Shown here in pieces: positions 1-10,164 of a stretch of 64,000 nt of DNA. The translations under genes and the position numbers were made by a program. A model generated the notes under the pieces. The model was not told where the DNA came from. It did not search any database and worked only from the letters and a program-made list of their open reading frames with translations. The stretch spans positions 3,844,001 through 3,908,000 of the forward strand of contig NZ_AP018165.1 in the NCBI RefSeq assembly GCF_002356335.1. Direction: 5' to 3'. The number at the start of each line of letters is the position of its first letter. The first letter of the stretch is position 1. Source of the DNA: [Mycobacterium] stephanolepidis. Lineage in GTDB: Bacteria > Actinomycetota > Actinomycetes > Mycobacteriales > Mycobacteriaceae.

Positions 1-1219
<1,219 letters not shown>

Positions 1220-1263
1220 CTATTCGGCTGATTCAGCACCGACAGGAATGGGTAAAACGCGTG

Positions 1264-1306
1264 CCGCCCCGGAAAACGCCTGCAACGCAGGTGGTTTCCG
1301 GGGCGG
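1264..1306 (-). terminator. Hairpin between groES and groEL1
   Basis: CCGCCCCGGAAA (1264-1275) pairs perfectly with TTTCCGGGGCGG (1295-1306), and an inner CCTGC/GCAGG adds to the stem. On the transcribed minus strand it is followed by only a short TTTT, so it may attenuate or process the groES-groEL1 transcript rather than end it. Confidence 0.55.
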
Positions 1307-1316
1307 TCACACGGTG

Positions 1317-1616
1317 TTACTTGCTAACGACAGCCAGCACGTCGCGAGCCGACAGGATCAAGTACTCCTCGCCGTTGTACTTGATCTCGGTGCCGCCGTA
1401 CTTGCTGTAGATGACGACGTCACCCTCGGACACGTCCAGGGGGATCCGCTTTTCGCCATCCTCATCCCAGCGGCCGGGGCCAACTGCGACGACGGTGCCT
1501 TCTTGCGGCTTCTCCTTGGCGGTGTCCGGGATGACCAGACCGGACGCGGTCGTGGTCTCGGCCTCATTGGCCTGAACGAGGATCTTGTCCTCGAGTGGCT
1601 TGATGTTCACGGCCAC
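1317..1616 (-). CDS. groES: Co-chaperonin GroES (Cpn10)
   Basis: Heptameric lid of the GroEL chaperonin. The 99-residue product is the usual family length and nearly identical to the mycobacterial protein: [13 protein letters not shown] at the N-terminus, the mobile loop [17 protein letters not shown], and the end DVLAVVSK. The frame is open far upstream, but the start is set at GTG 1614-1616 because family similarity begins there and a purine-rich GAGAGGGAAAGGGA lies just upstream. The CIRCE operator lies about 135 bases upstream. First gene of the groES-groEL1 unit. Confidence 0.97.
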   Translation of the reverse strand: MAVNIKPLEDKILVQANEAETTTASGLVIPDTAKEKPQEGTVVAVGPGRWDEDGEKRIPLDVSEGDVVIYSKYGGTEIKYNGEEYLILSARDVLAVVSK

Positions 1617-1750
1617 AGTGATCCCTTTCCCTCTCAGGGTGGCTCGGTGGGCCTGATGCCCATGAGCCGGATTGTCAACAGATGCTTCGGCGGCCGGATG
1701 AGTGTCGCGCCGTCGTCGCGGGTGCCGACACGACGTCAACCGATCGCCAT

Positions 1751-1777
1751 CTAGCACTCTATACATGAGAGTGCTAG
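1751..1777 (-). promoter_or_regulatory. CIRCE operator (HrcA binding site)
   Basis: CTAGCACTC (1751-1759), nine spacer bases, then GAGTGCTAG (1769-1777). This matches the CIRCE consensus TTAGCACTC-N9-GAGTGCTAA, differing only at the outermost base pair. It lies upstream of groES and predicts HrcA repression of the chaperonin operon, relieved by heat. Confidence 0.93.
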
Positions 1778-1797
1778 CGCTCAAGGCTGGGTTGTCG

Positions 1798-2268
1798 TTA
1801 CCCGCTCAGGGCCCCCGGATCCATGAGCAGGTGGGCCGACACATCGCCGACCATCTCCACATCCACCCGGCGCGAGCTGAAATACCACCCGTGCCCGTCA
1901 CGACCGAACGTATCCCGGTATCGACCCACCACAATCGGCTGCAGCGGCAGCTGCTCGGTGGCCTGCACCACGCAAAACGTCGACCGCGCCGAGGCCGTGT
2001 GGGCGCCCGCGACCTCGACGATCGGGTTGAGCACCAGATGCCTGGTACGCGGAGTGCCACCGGTCTCGCGGTAGCGACGGGTGGTGGTGAAGAAGAGCTT
2101 GGTGATCGCCGAGGCGCCGGACACACTGCCCTGCTCGCCGCCGAAGGAGCCGCGGCCGAGGAGTTCCCCGACTCCGTCGAAGTCCCCTGCGTCCATCAGT
2201 TCGGCGTATCGATACAACAGATCGGTGATGGCAAGGCGGTCGGCCACGCCGTCGCTGGGGCCCGTCAC
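1798..2268 (-). CDS. NTF2-like/SnoaL-type protein
   Basis: A 156-residue single-domain protein of the NTF2-like alpha+beta barrel type. It opens with [21 protein letters not shown], typical of this fold, and has [12 protein letters not shown] in the core strands. The family includes small enzymes and ligand binders and the substrate is unknown. The frame is open further upstream, but GTG 2266-2268 overlaps the tsaD stop (GTGA), indicating translational coupling as the last gene of the alr-tsa operon. Confidence 0.75.
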   Translation of the reverse strand: MTGPSDGVADRLAITDLLYRYAELMDAGDFDGVGELLGRGSFGGEQGSVSGASAITKLFFTTTRRYRETGGTPRTRHLVLNPIVEVAGAHTASARSTFCVVQATEQLPLQPIVVGRYRDTFGRDGHGWYFSSRRVDVEMVGDVSAHLLMDPGALSG

Positions 2269-3299
2269 CGCACCTGCCCCTTCACCACCGGCAGCCCAGG
2301 ATCCGCCGCGGCCTGCAGCGAGGAGGGCTCGGCGCCCGCAGCCACCAGATGCGCCGCGAAGGAAGCGATCATGGCGCCGTTGTCGGTGCACAACCGCAGC
2401 GGTGGCACGCGAAGCGTCAGACCGGCCTCGGCACACCGCTGCTCGGCAAGTACGCGCACCCGCGAGTTGGCGGCCACACCACCGGCAATCAGCAGCGTCG
2501 AGACCCCCAGGTCCGTCGCCGCGCGCACCGCCTTCATGGTCAGCACGTCGGCGACCGCCTCCTGAAAGCCCGCAGCCACATCGGCGGCAGAGAAATCCGA
2601 GTCTTCGCGGTGTTTTTCCATGTAGCGCGCAACGGCCGTCTTAAGCCCCGAGAAGCTGAAACTGTGCCTGTCGTCGCGCGGCCCCGTCATGCCTCGCGGA
2701 AACGGGACAGCCGATGAATCTCCTTGTTGCGCAAGCTCGTCGAGCACCCTACCGCCCGGGTACCCCAGGCCGAGTAACCGCGCGACCTTGTCGTAGGCCT
2801 CACCGGCGGCATCATCCACTGTGGCACCGAGTTCCTCGATGGGCTCGGCCAGCGAGCGCACATGCAGCAGGCTGGTGTGCCCGCCCGAGACCAACAGCGC
2901 CACGCATTCGGGCAGCGGCCCGTTCTCGTAGACGTCGGCGGCAATGTGCCCGCCCAGATGGTTCACCCCATAGAAGGGCACACCCCAGGCCAGCGCCAGC
3001 CCCTTGGCGGCCGATACCCCGACCAGGAGCGCACCCGCAAGACCCGGACCGATGGTCGCGGCGACCACGTCGGGCTTCTGCACGCCGGCGGTGTCCAACG
3101 CGCGCCGCGCGGTGACGCCGAGTGCCTCCAGATGCGCGCGGGAGGCGATCTCGGGTACCACCCCACCGAAACGTGCGTGCTCGTCGACGCTGGAGGCCAC
3201 CTCGTCGGCCAACAGCACCACCGACCCGTCGGGGGTCAGCTCGGCGATACCCACTCCGGTTTCGTCGCAGGAGCTTTCGATGGCAAGGATGACTGTCAT
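2265..3299 (-). CDS. tsaD: tRNA N6-threonylcarbamoyladenosine transferase TsaD
   Basis: Catalytic subunit that moves threonylcarbamoyl from its adenylate onto A37 of ANN-decoding tRNAs (t6A); cytoplasmic, working with TsaB and TsaE. The 344 residues show the ASKHA/Kae1 signature: [14 protein letters not shown] at the N-terminus, the metal-binding HxxxH in [21 protein letters not shown], and [10 protein letters not shown] near the C-terminus. Older annotations call it O-sialoglycoprotein endopeptidase (gcp). It lies 12 bases after rimI and overlaps the next gene by 4 bases. Confidence 0.96.
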   Translation of the reverse strand: MTVILAIESSCDETGVGIAELTPDGSVVLLADEVASSVDEHARFGGVVPEIASRAHLEALGVTARRALDTAGVQKPDVVAATIGPGLAGALLVGVSAAKGLALAWGVPFYGVNHLGGHIAADVYENGPLPECVALLVSGGHTSLLHVRSLAEPIEELGATVDDAAGEAYDKVARLLGLGYPGGRVLDELAQQGDSSAVPFPRGMTGPRDDRHSFSFSGLKTAVARYMEKHREDSDFSAADVAAGFQEAVADVLTMKAVRAATDLGVSTLLIAGGVAANSRVRVLAEQRCAEAGLTLRVPPLRLCTDNGAMIASFAAHLVAAGAEPSSLQAAADPGLPVVKGQVR

Positions 3300-3311
3300 G
3301 GCCGCACCAGC

Positions 3312-3779
3312 CTATTTCACGATGCCCTGCGCAGGGCGTTTCATGGTGAACGCATCGGCTCCACTGCCTGGGTAATACCGCTTGCGCACGCCGACGGTCT
3401 CGAATCCTGTGCCGTGGTACAGCGCGATCGCCGCCACGTTGTCGGTGCGGACCTCTAGGAACACCGGCCCCGGATCGCGATCCGCACGCGCGAGCAGCTC
3501 GTCCAACAGAAGCCGTCCGATGCCCTGTTTCTGATAGGCGGGATCCACGCCGATGGTGTGAATCTCATATTCGGGTTCGTGATGCCCCAACCGGGAGATG
3601 CCGCCGTATCCCACCAGCGTGTGCCCGTCCCTGGCCGCCAGGTAATGAATGTGAGCGGACGCGAGCTCCGCGCGAAAGGCCGACTCCGGCCACGGGTCAT
3701 CACCTGCGAACAGAATCGCCTCAAGTTCGGCGCACCGACGGGCGTCGCGCCGGCGAAGAGGCTTCAGCTCGACCGTCAT
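3312..3779 (-). CDS. rimI: Ribosomal protein S18 alanine N-acetyltransferase RimI
   Basis: GNAT-family acetyl-CoA-dependent N-terminal acetyltransferase, classically of ribosomal protein S18. At 155 residues it has the usual length; AYQKQGIGRLLLDELL is the acetyl-CoA loop (Q/RxxGxG/A), followed by FLEVRTDNVAAIALYHGTGFE, the standard RimI C-terminal text. Placement between tsaB and tsaD is the common actinobacterial order. ATG 3777-3779 overlaps the tsaB stop (ATGA). Confidence 0.93.
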   Translation of the reverse strand: MTVELKPLRRRDARRCAELEAILFAGDDPWPESAFRAELASAHIHYLAARDGHTLVGYGGISRLGHHEPEYEIHTIGVDPAYQKQGIGRLLLDELLARADRDPGPVFLEVRTDNVAAIALYHGTGFETVGVRKRYYPGSGADAFTMKRPAQGIVK

Positions 3780-4399
3780 CGACGGGGTTCTTTGGCATCG
3801 GGGCGACGCAGATACAGCGGCGTCAGGGCACCTGGAGGCTGATCCCAGTCGGCCACCTGCACCAGCCGCAACGATGACGGAAACTGGCGGTCAAGCACCG
3901 GGAGATCGAAAAGCACTGTGTGATCCGGTGATCCAGCCACCAGGGTGTAGTCCTGCATCGAGACGTCTGCGGGCGCGTCGACGGCCGGGCCGCCGATGCG
4001 CGTTCCGTCGCGGTAGCCGGCCCAGTACACCTCACGCCGGCGCGCGTCCGTGACGACGAGCACGTTGCCGGTGGTGTCATAGCCGATCGCGTCGAGCGTG
4101 CATACCGGGTACACCGGGATGTCCAGCGCCAGTCCCATCGCCGCGGCGGTCGCCATCCCGACGCGCAGTCCGGTGAACGGACCCGGGCCGCAACCCACCA
4201 CTATCGCGTCGAGTTCACCGACCGCGACACCGGCGTCGGCACACGCCGCACCGATGTTCGGGGTAAGCGCCTCGGCATGCCCCTTGGCACCCATGGTGAT
4301 TCGTTCGGACAAGGCCTGCACCGATCCATCTGGTGCCCGCCTCACAAGCCCCGCTGTGATGGCGGGCGTGGCGGTGTCCAGGGCAAGTATCACGCTCAC
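3776..4399 (-). CDS. tsaB: t6A biosynthesis scaffold protein TsaB
   Basis: Catalytically inactive TsaD paralogue that forms the TsaB-TsaD core and binds TsaE. 207 residues. The N-terminal ASKHA motif ILALDTATPAITAGLV and the GPGPFTGLRVG segment are diagnostic of TsaB; the metal-binding HxxxH of TsaD is absent, as expected. Start GTG overlaps the tsaE stop by 4 bases, and its stop overlaps rimI. Confidence 0.94.
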   Translation of the reverse strand: MSVILALDTATPAITAGLVRRAPDGSVQALSERITMGAKGHAEALTPNIGAACADAGVAVGELDAIVVGCGPGPFTGLRVGMATAAAMGLALDIPVYPVCTLDAIGYDTTGNVLVVTDARRREVYWAGYRDGTRIGGPAVDAPADVSMQDYTLVAGSPDHTVLFDLPVLDRQFPSSLRLVQVADWDQPPGALTPLYLRRPDAKEPRR

Positions 4400-4863
4400 G
4401 GCTTACGGCTCCAATGCCAGGTTGCGGTGCGTTCATCGGAGTCGGGTGCACGTTGCAGTCGGATGTCCAGATGGTGTTCCGACAACCGCTCCGCCAGCCC
4501 CTCGCCCCACTCCACGACAACCACCGAATCGTCCAGATCGGTATCGAGATCCAGTGAGTCGAGCTCGCCGAGCAGGTCGGCACTTTGATGTTCCAGCAGC
4601 CGGTAGACGTCCACATGCACCAGTGCCGGTGCACCCGGGCGCCGCGCCTCGTGGACGCGGGCCAGCACATATGACGGCGAGGTGATGGGGCCGTCGACAT
4701 CCATGCCCAGCGCAATCCCCTTGGTCAATGCGGTCTTTCCCGCACCCAGGGGCCCATCGAGCACGACGACGTCGCCCGCGGCGAGGTCCCTGCCGATCCG
4801 CGCCCCGAAATCCAGTGTGTCCTGCAGCGTGGGCAACGCGATGCGTCCCGAGTCGTCGATCAC
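4396..4863 (-). CDS. tsaE: t6A biosynthesis ATPase TsaE
   Basis: Small P-loop ATPase that drives turnover of the TsaBD complex. 155 residues; Walker A is GPLGAGKT (about residues 39-46), followed by SPSYVLARVHE and HVDVYRL, both conserved in the family, and VVVEWGEGL near the end. Start GTG 4861-4863 overlaps the stop of the upstream hydrolase (GTGA). Confidence 0.95.
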   Translation of the reverse strand: MIDDSGRIALPTLQDTLDFGARIGRDLAAGDVVVLDGPLGAGKTALTKGIALGMDVDGPITSPSYVLARVHEARRPGAPALVHVDVYRLLEHQSADLLGELDSLDLDTDLDDSVVVVEWGEGLAERLSEHHLDIRLQRAPDSDERTATWHWSRKP

Positions 4864-5951
4864 AGTCCGGTCCGATCACGCAGACGCTGTTTGATAGCAG
4901 CGAAAAGTGTTGGGGTCGAGCGCCTCACAAGACGATCGATGCCGTCGTTGACGATTCCCGGATGTTCCAGCTGCACCAGATGCCCCGATTCGCGCACCAG
5001 GATCAACTCGTTGTGTCCCTTCGACCCCAATTGCGCTGCCATGGACTCCGATTGAACCAGCGGGGTGAGCATGTCGGTATCACCGCACACCACCAGGCTC
5101 GGCAGCGGCGCGATGGTCGGCAGCGCCGCCGTCTCGTCGTGCTCCTCGAGTGCCCGCAGAAAATCCACGATGGTCGTGACGGGTGTCTGATGAATCATGC
5201 GCTCACTGAACCTCACCAGCGTGGGACTCACCCGCTGACCTCCGTAGGAAGCGGCCTGTAGCACCGGACCGACGAGCGACTTGACCGCACCGCGGCCGTG
5301 ATGAGCAGGCCTCGGCGCGTAGTGCACGGCCGTCCGCAGCACGCGCAGCGCCGGATTGCGCAACCCCTCACCGATGGCGGTGTGCGACAGACCTTCGGCC
5401 GCACTGGCGATCAATCCGACCCCGACAATCCTGCGGCCGTACTGCTCGGGGTGACGTCCGGCGTGGGCAAGGATGGTCATGCCGCCCATCGAATGCCCCA
5501 CCAGGACAGCGTTACCCCGGGGTACCAACACGCGCAGCACCGATTCGAGATCGTCGCCGAGCTGACGGATGGTGCATGACTTCGGAGCCGGCAGGCCCGA
5601 GCGTCCGTGTCCGCGTTGGTCATAGAAAACCATGCGAACGTTGTCTCCCCAGCGGCTCGCGAGCTCGCGGCGCTGGAAATGAAAGGAAGCCATCTGCAGA
5701 CAGAAGCCGTGTACGAACACGACGGTCAACGGCGCGTTCGACGGACCCACCTCCCGAACCGCCAGCGGTACACCGTCGTCGGTCATCACGATGCTGCCGC
5801 GATCGGTCTCCAAGAGGTCGAAATCCTCATCGCGGTAGGGATCGTCGAACCTGCGTCTACCGATCGAGCGTGCGGTGCCGACACCGGCCACCGTCACCAC
5901 CGCACCGAGCCCCGCCACGCCGGCCAACCAGGCGTTCGACTTACTGCTCAA
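4860..5951 (-). CDS. Membrane-anchored alpha/beta hydrolase
   Basis: A 363-residue alpha/beta-fold hydrolase of unknown substrate, probably tethered to the inner membrane by an N-terminal hydrophobic segment ([18 protein letters not shown]). The catalytic triad is readable: nucleophile Ser in GHSMGG, acid in GDTDMLTP, His in [11 protein letters not shown]; the oxyanion region is FVHGFCLQ. The start is uncertain. I chose TTG 5949-5951, overlapping the end of alr by 11 bases, because the frame has no better start before the hydrophobic segment; a GTG ten codons later is the alternative. M. tuberculosis has no hydrolase at this place between alr and tsaE. Confidence 0.82.
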   Translation of the reverse strand: MSSKSNAWLAGVAGLGAVVTVAGVGTARSIGRRRFDDPYRDEDFDLLETDRGSIVMTDDGVPLAVREVGPSNAPLTVVFVHGFCLQMASFHFQRRELASRWGDNVRMVFYDQRGHGRSGLPAPKSCTIRQLGDDLESVLRVLVPRGNAVLVGHSMGGMTILAHAGRHPEQYGRRIVGVGLIASAAEGLSHTAIGEGLRNPALRVLRTAVHYAPRPAHHGRGAVKSLVGPVLQAASYGGQRVSPTLVRFSERMIHQTPVTTIVDFLRALEEHDETAALPTIAPLPSLVVCGDTDMLTPLVQSESMAAQLGSKGHNELILVRESGHLVQLEHPGIVNDGIDRLVRRSTPTLFAAIKQRLRDRTGL

Positions 5952-7134
5952 CGGTCCTGGAATCCCGGTACGTTCGCACCACCCTGCCGCGTGGGCAGGT
6001 GACCACCTCGTAGGCGATGGTGTCGAGCAGCTCCGCCCAGTCCTGCGCGGTGGGCTCTCCCGCCACACCCGAGCCGAAAAGCGTTGCGACATCGCCGGCC
6101 CGCACCCCGGCCTCGTTGTCGCCCACATCGACCACGAACTGGTCCATGCAGACACGGCCGATGTTCGGGTAGCGGCGCCCTCCGATGGCCACCTCGAAGC
6201 GGTTACCCAGTCCACGGACCACGCCATCGGCGTAGCCGATCCCGATGAGCGCCGCATTGGTATCGCGCGGAGCCGTCCATACGTGTCCGTAGGACACCCC
6301 TTCACCGACCCGCACCGGCTTCACCGACGACACCGCACACGTGAGCGACATCGCCGGAATCAGACCGGTCCGTATCTCACCCGGCATCGGGTTGATGCCG
6401 TACAGCGCAATTCCCGCGCGCACCATGCCATATCGAACATCGGGACGAGTCAGCGTGGCCGCCGAGTTCGACAGGTGTGCCACCTCGTAACGCAGCCCCA
6501 GGTCACGTGCCAGCTCGAGCGCCTCGTCGAACCGGCCTTTCTGCATGTCGATGGTGGGATTACCGAGCTGATCGGCATATGCAAAATGAGACATGATGCC
6601 GCGCACCCGAATTGACTGCTCGGCCTGCGCCTTCGCCAACGCCTCGAAAAGGTCACGGGTGTACTCGGCCGGTACCCCATTGCGATTGAGCCCCGTATCC
6701 ACCTTGACGGTCGTGATCGCCTGACGCCCGGTGGACTGCGCAGCGTCAAGCAGCTCACTGAGCTGATCGAGCGAGGACACCGCGACCTGGACATCGGCAT
6801 TCAACGCGGCGGCGTAGTCGGCGCCCGGGGCATGCAGCCAGGCGAGCAGTGGCGCGTCGATCCCGCCCGCACGGATCTGCAGTGCCTCACCAATGGTGGC
6901 GACACCGAGCTCGTCGGCCCCGGCGGCGATCGCGGCACGTGCCACCGGCAACGCTCCGTGCCCGTAGCCGTCGGCCTTGACGACCACCATGAGCCTGGCC
7001 TCGCCGGCGTACTCACGCAGCAACCGGACGTTGTGCGCAATGGCACCCAGGTCGACGACCGCCTGTGCGGTCGTCTCACCCGTGTTCGGCGGGAGGCCGT
7101 CCGTTGTCGTCGAAGTTGTCGTCACCGGCTCCAT
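5941..7134 (-). CDS. alr: Alanine racemase
   Basis: PLP-dependent interconversion of L- and D-alanine for peptidoglycan; target of D-cycloserine. 397 residues with a low-complexity Thr-rich start. The PLP lysine lies in [12 protein letters not shown] and the second catalytic base Tyr in [24 protein letters not shown] is the conserved C-terminal domain motif. First gene of the operon running through the t6A genes. Start ATG 7132-7134. Confidence 0.97.
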   Translation of the reverse strand: MEPVTTTSTTTDGLPPNTGETTAQAVVDLGAIAHNVRLLREYAGEARLMVVVKADGYGHGALPVARAAIAAGADELGVATIGEALQIRAGGIDAPLLAWLHAPGADYAAALNADVQVAVSSLDQLSELLDAAQSTGRQAITTVKVDTGLNRNGVPAEYTRDLFEALAKAQAEQSIRVRGIMSHFAYADQLGNPTIDMQKGRFDEALELARDLGLRYEVAHLSNSAATLTRPDVRYGMVRAGIALYGINPMPGEIRTGLIPAMSLTCAVSSVKPVRVGEGVSYGHVWTAPRDTNAALIGIGYADGVVRGLGNRFEVAIGGRRYPNIGRVCMDQFVVDVGDNEAGVRAGDVATLFGSGVAGEPTAQDWAELLDTIAYEVVTCPRGRVVRTYRDSRTVEQ

Positions 7135-7183
7135 TGTCCCATCCGCATCAGATCCCCGAGTCGCTGCGCTCCAGCCCGCCGAA

Positions 7184-8602
7184 TCAGTGCGCGAACGGCT
7201 GCACCGCGTCGAAGTGCCCGTTCGGTTTCAGCTCGTCAAGCCCCTTCAACACGGTGATGAGGTCATCGCGCAGCGCACGGGCAAGATCACCCGAGAAGCC
7301 TTCGCGTACCACCACCCGCAGCACCGCGACATCGGTGACGTCCTCGGGCATCGTGTAGGCCGGCACCTGCCAGCCAAAGGCCCGCAAAGAATGCGAGATG
7401 TCGAACTCGGTATACGGGCGGTCGCCCTTGAGCCGGAACGACACCACCGGGATCGCCGAGCCGTCGGTGATCACCTCGAAGTGCTCGCTCTTGTTCAGCT
7501 CGTCGCCGAACCAGCGGGCGGTCTCCGACAAACAGCGCATCACCTGTGCGTAACCGGCCCGCCCCAACCGCAGGAAGTTGTAGTACTGCCCGACCACCTG
7601 ATTACCCGGGCGGGAGAAGTTCAGGGTGAACGTCGGCATATCTCCGCCGAGATAGTTGACCCGGAACACCAGATCTTCGGGCAGGTGTTCCTTGCTGCGC
7701 CACACCACGAAGCCGATTCCGGGATAGGTCAGGCCGTACTTGTGCCCGCTGACGTTGATCGACACCACCCGGAGCAGCCGGAAGTCCCAGCGCAGTTCGG
7801 GGTGCAGGAACGGCACCACGAAACCGCCGCTGGCGGCGTCTACGTGTACCGGGACATCCGGCTTGCCGGGCATGGCCGCCAAAGTGTCCAGCGCCGCGCA
7901 GATCTCGGCAATCGGCTCCAGCTCACCGGTGAAGGTGGTGCCCAGGATGCCCACCACCCCGATGGTGTCCTCGTCCACCGCATCGAGCACCTGCTCGGGA
8001 GTGATGACGTACCGGTCCTTCGCCATCGGCAGGTACCGCGGCTCGACGTCGAAGTACCGGCAGAACTTCTCCCACACCACCTGCACGTTGGACCCCATCA
8101 CCAGGTTCGGTGTGCGGCCCTTCCAGCCGTCACCGATTTTGGCGCGCCAGCGCCACTTGAGGGCCAGCCCGGCAAGCATCACCGCCTCGCTGGACCCGAT
8201 GGTCGATACCCCGATCGCCGATGACGGGTCCTCGGCGGATAGATCATCGGCGTGGAACAGATCGGCCACCATGGCCACGCACCGCGACTCGATCGCTGCG
8301 GTCGCCGGGTACTCGTCCTTGTCGATCATGTTCTTGTCGAACGTCTCGGCCATCAGCTTCTCGGCCTCGGGATCCATCCAGGTCGTGACGAAGGTGGCGA
8401 GGTTCAGCCGCGAACTGCCGTCGAGCATCAGTTCGTCGTGAATGAACCGGTAGGCGGCCTGCGGATCCATCGGCTCATCGGGGAGGCGTAAGGCCGGGAT
8501 GGGCGCGGTCGACAACCGGCCGGTATAGGCGGGGCTAAAGGACGAGGCGTTGATCTTTCCGGCGTGCGCCGAAAGGCTGAACTGATCGCGGGGATTCGAC
8601 AT
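7184..8602 (-). CDS. gadB: Glutamate decarboxylase
   Basis: PLP enzyme converting glutamate to GABA plus CO2, consuming a proton, hence linked to acid tolerance. 472 residues, the full family length. [13 protein letters not shown] carries the PLP-ring-contacting Asp, and the Schiff-base lysine is in [10 protein letters not shown]-terminal text [20 protein letters not shown] is highly conserved in bacterial GadB. Same strand as alr upstream of it is not a coupling: 49 bases separate them. Confidence 0.95.
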   Translation of the reverse strand: MSNPRDQFSLSAHAGKINASSFSPAYTGRLSTAPIPALRLPDEPMDPQAAYRFIHDELMLDGSSRLNLATFVTTWMDPEAEKLMAETFDKNMIDKDEYPATAAIESRCVAMVADLFHADDLSAEDPSSAIGVSTIGSSEAVMLAGLALKWRWRAKIGDGWKGRTPNLVMGSNVQVVWEKFCRYFDVEPRYLPMAKDRYVITPEQVLDAVDEDTIGVVGILGTTFTGELEPIAEICAALDTLAAMPGKPDVPVHVDAASGGFVVPFLHPELRWDFRLLRVVSINVSGHKYGLTYPGIGFVVWRSKEHLPEDLVFRVNYLGGDMPTFTLNFSRPGNQVVGQYYNFLRLGRAGYAQVMRCLSETARWFGDELNKSEHFEVITDGSAIPVVSFRLKGDRPYTEFDISHSLRAFGWQVPAYTMPEDVTDVAVLRVVVREGFSGDLARALRDDLITVLKGLDELKPNGHFDAVQPFAH

Positions 8603-8612
8603 AAGCCGATTC

Positions 8613-10046
8613 TCACCCTATTTCGGCGACCGCCCAACGCAGATGCCCAAGAAGACGGGAAGCCGAAATGGGAGCTTTACCCGGACCGGGATCCGCCGCG
8701 GCGGCAGACGCCGCTCGAGCATGCACGTGGGCCCCCATCGCCGCGGCCTTGTCGGCGGGAACTCCGGCGGCCAGCAGCGCGCCGATCACACCCGAGAGCA
8801 CATCGCCCGAGCCCGCGGTCGCGGCCCACGACCCGTGTGCCCTATTCACGTACGCGGTTCCGTCCGGCTGCGCGATGACGGTGACGTTGCCCTTGAGGAG
8901 CACCGTGGCACCCAGCCGCACCGCCAACGACCGCGCGGCGCCGACCCGATCGGGGCCCGGAGGTTCACCTGCGAGCCTGCGGTACTCACCGGCGTGCGGG
9001 GTCAGGATCGTGGGGGCATCGCGCGCTGCCACGAGATCGGCCAACTCGGGGTGCTCGGCGAGGATCGTCAGGGCGTCGGCATCGACGAGTACCGGCAGGC
9101 CGCCCGAAAGCACCCGCCGCAGGGTTCGCGTCTGGCGCTCACCGGTTCCATATCCGGGACCGATCACCCAGGCCTGCACGCGGCCGGCGGCCTCTTCCGT
9201 CTGGGTGGCAATCACTTCCGGCCAATGCGAGACCACCTCGGCGGCAGCCGATCCGGCGTATCGAACCATCCCGGCCGTCGCCGCGACGGCGGCACCCGCG
9301 CACAAGATGGCGGCCCCGGGATAGGTGTGCGATCCCGCCAGCACACCCGTCACGCCTTGCGTGTACTTGTCATCGGCCGGTCCGGGAACTGGCCAGGCGA
9401 GGGCGACATCATGGGCGTCGAGTTCCCGGATCGTCGTGGCGGGCAGGTCAAGCCCGATGTCGACCAACCGGACCTCACCGCAATCACCAAGAACATGAAC
9501 GGGTTTGTAGCCACCGAATGTCACCGTGACCGCGGCGCGGAAGGCCGGGCCGTCCACTGTGCCGGTGTGCACGTCTATGCCACTGGGAATGTCCACCGCG
9601 ATCACCGGAATGCCCTCGGCATTGATCTGTTCGGCGATCTCGGCGGCTCCCGGCCTCAGCGGACCGGTCCCCGAAATTCCTACAACGCCATCCAGAACGA
9701 GATCCGTATCGCCGGGCACCGCGGACACCACCCGGCCGCCGGCCTTACGGAAGGCGGCAAGACCCGCGCGGTGGGCCCGCTCGGGATTCAGCAGTAACGC
9801 ACTGGCCGATACGCCGCGTCGGCGCAGGATGGTCAACGCCCACAAGGCGTCTCCCCCGTTGTCTCCAGAACCAACGATCGCGCACACACGCCGCCCGACC
9901 ACCACGCCGGCCCGCCGCGACAACTCGTCAGCGACGATCGTGGCCAATCCGTATGCCGCACGCCGCATCAAGGCGCCCTCGGGCGGGGCCGCCAGTAGCG
10001 GTGCCTCGGCCTCCCGAATCTGCTCGGGGCTGTAGTAGTACTTCAT
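8613..10046 (-). CDS. nnr: Bifunctional NAD(P)H-hydrate epimerase / dehydratase
   Basis: Repairs hydrated NADH and NADPH. 477 residues in two domains: an N-terminal YjeF epimerase domain (about 1-210; GSGDNGGDALWA is the Rossmann-like binding motif) and a C-terminal ribokinase-like dehydratase domain (about 230-470; GPGYG, LTPHAGEYRRL, AATAGSGDVLSGVIGA). Lies 10 bases upstream of gadB in the same direction, so likely cotranscribed. A GAGGGGAG ribosome-binding site precedes ATG 10044-10046. Confidence 0.94.
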   Translation of the reverse strand: MKYYYSPEQIREAEAPLLAAPPEGALMRRAAYGLATIVADELSRRAGVVVGRRVCAIVGSGDNGGDALWALTILRRRGVSASALLLNPERAHRAGLAAFRKAGGRVVSAVPGDTDLVLDGVVGISGTGPLRPGAAEIAEQINAEGIPVIAVDIPSGIDVHTGTVDGPAFRAAVTVTFGGYKPVHVLGDCGEVRLVDIGLDLPATTIRELDAHDVALAWPVPGPADDKYTQGVTGVLAGSHTYPGAAILCAGAAVAATAGMVRYAGSAAAEVVSHWPEVIATQTEEAAGRVQAWVIGPGYGTGERQTRTLRRVLSGGLPVLVDADALTILAEHPELADLVAARDAPTILTPHAGEYRRLAGEPPGPDRVGAARSLAVRLGATVLLKGNVTVIAQPDGTAYVNRAHGSWAATAGSGDVLSGVIGALLAAGVPADKAAAMGAHVHARAASAAAADPGPGKAPISASRLLGHLRWAVAEIG

Positions 10047-10164
10047 GAATCGTGGGCTCCCCTCGCTCGCTCATCGACATCGAGGAACTGGTGGGTGTGC
10101 GATGCAGACGGTACGCCGCGGGGTCAGCGACGTCGGGTTGCCGCGCCACAGGACATAGACGCCG

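Noticed and set aside
4860..6305. Hydrolase frame extended to 481 residues
   Set aside because: The extra N-terminal part lies inside alr and is Arg/Ser/Pro-rich nonsense; alr is certain.
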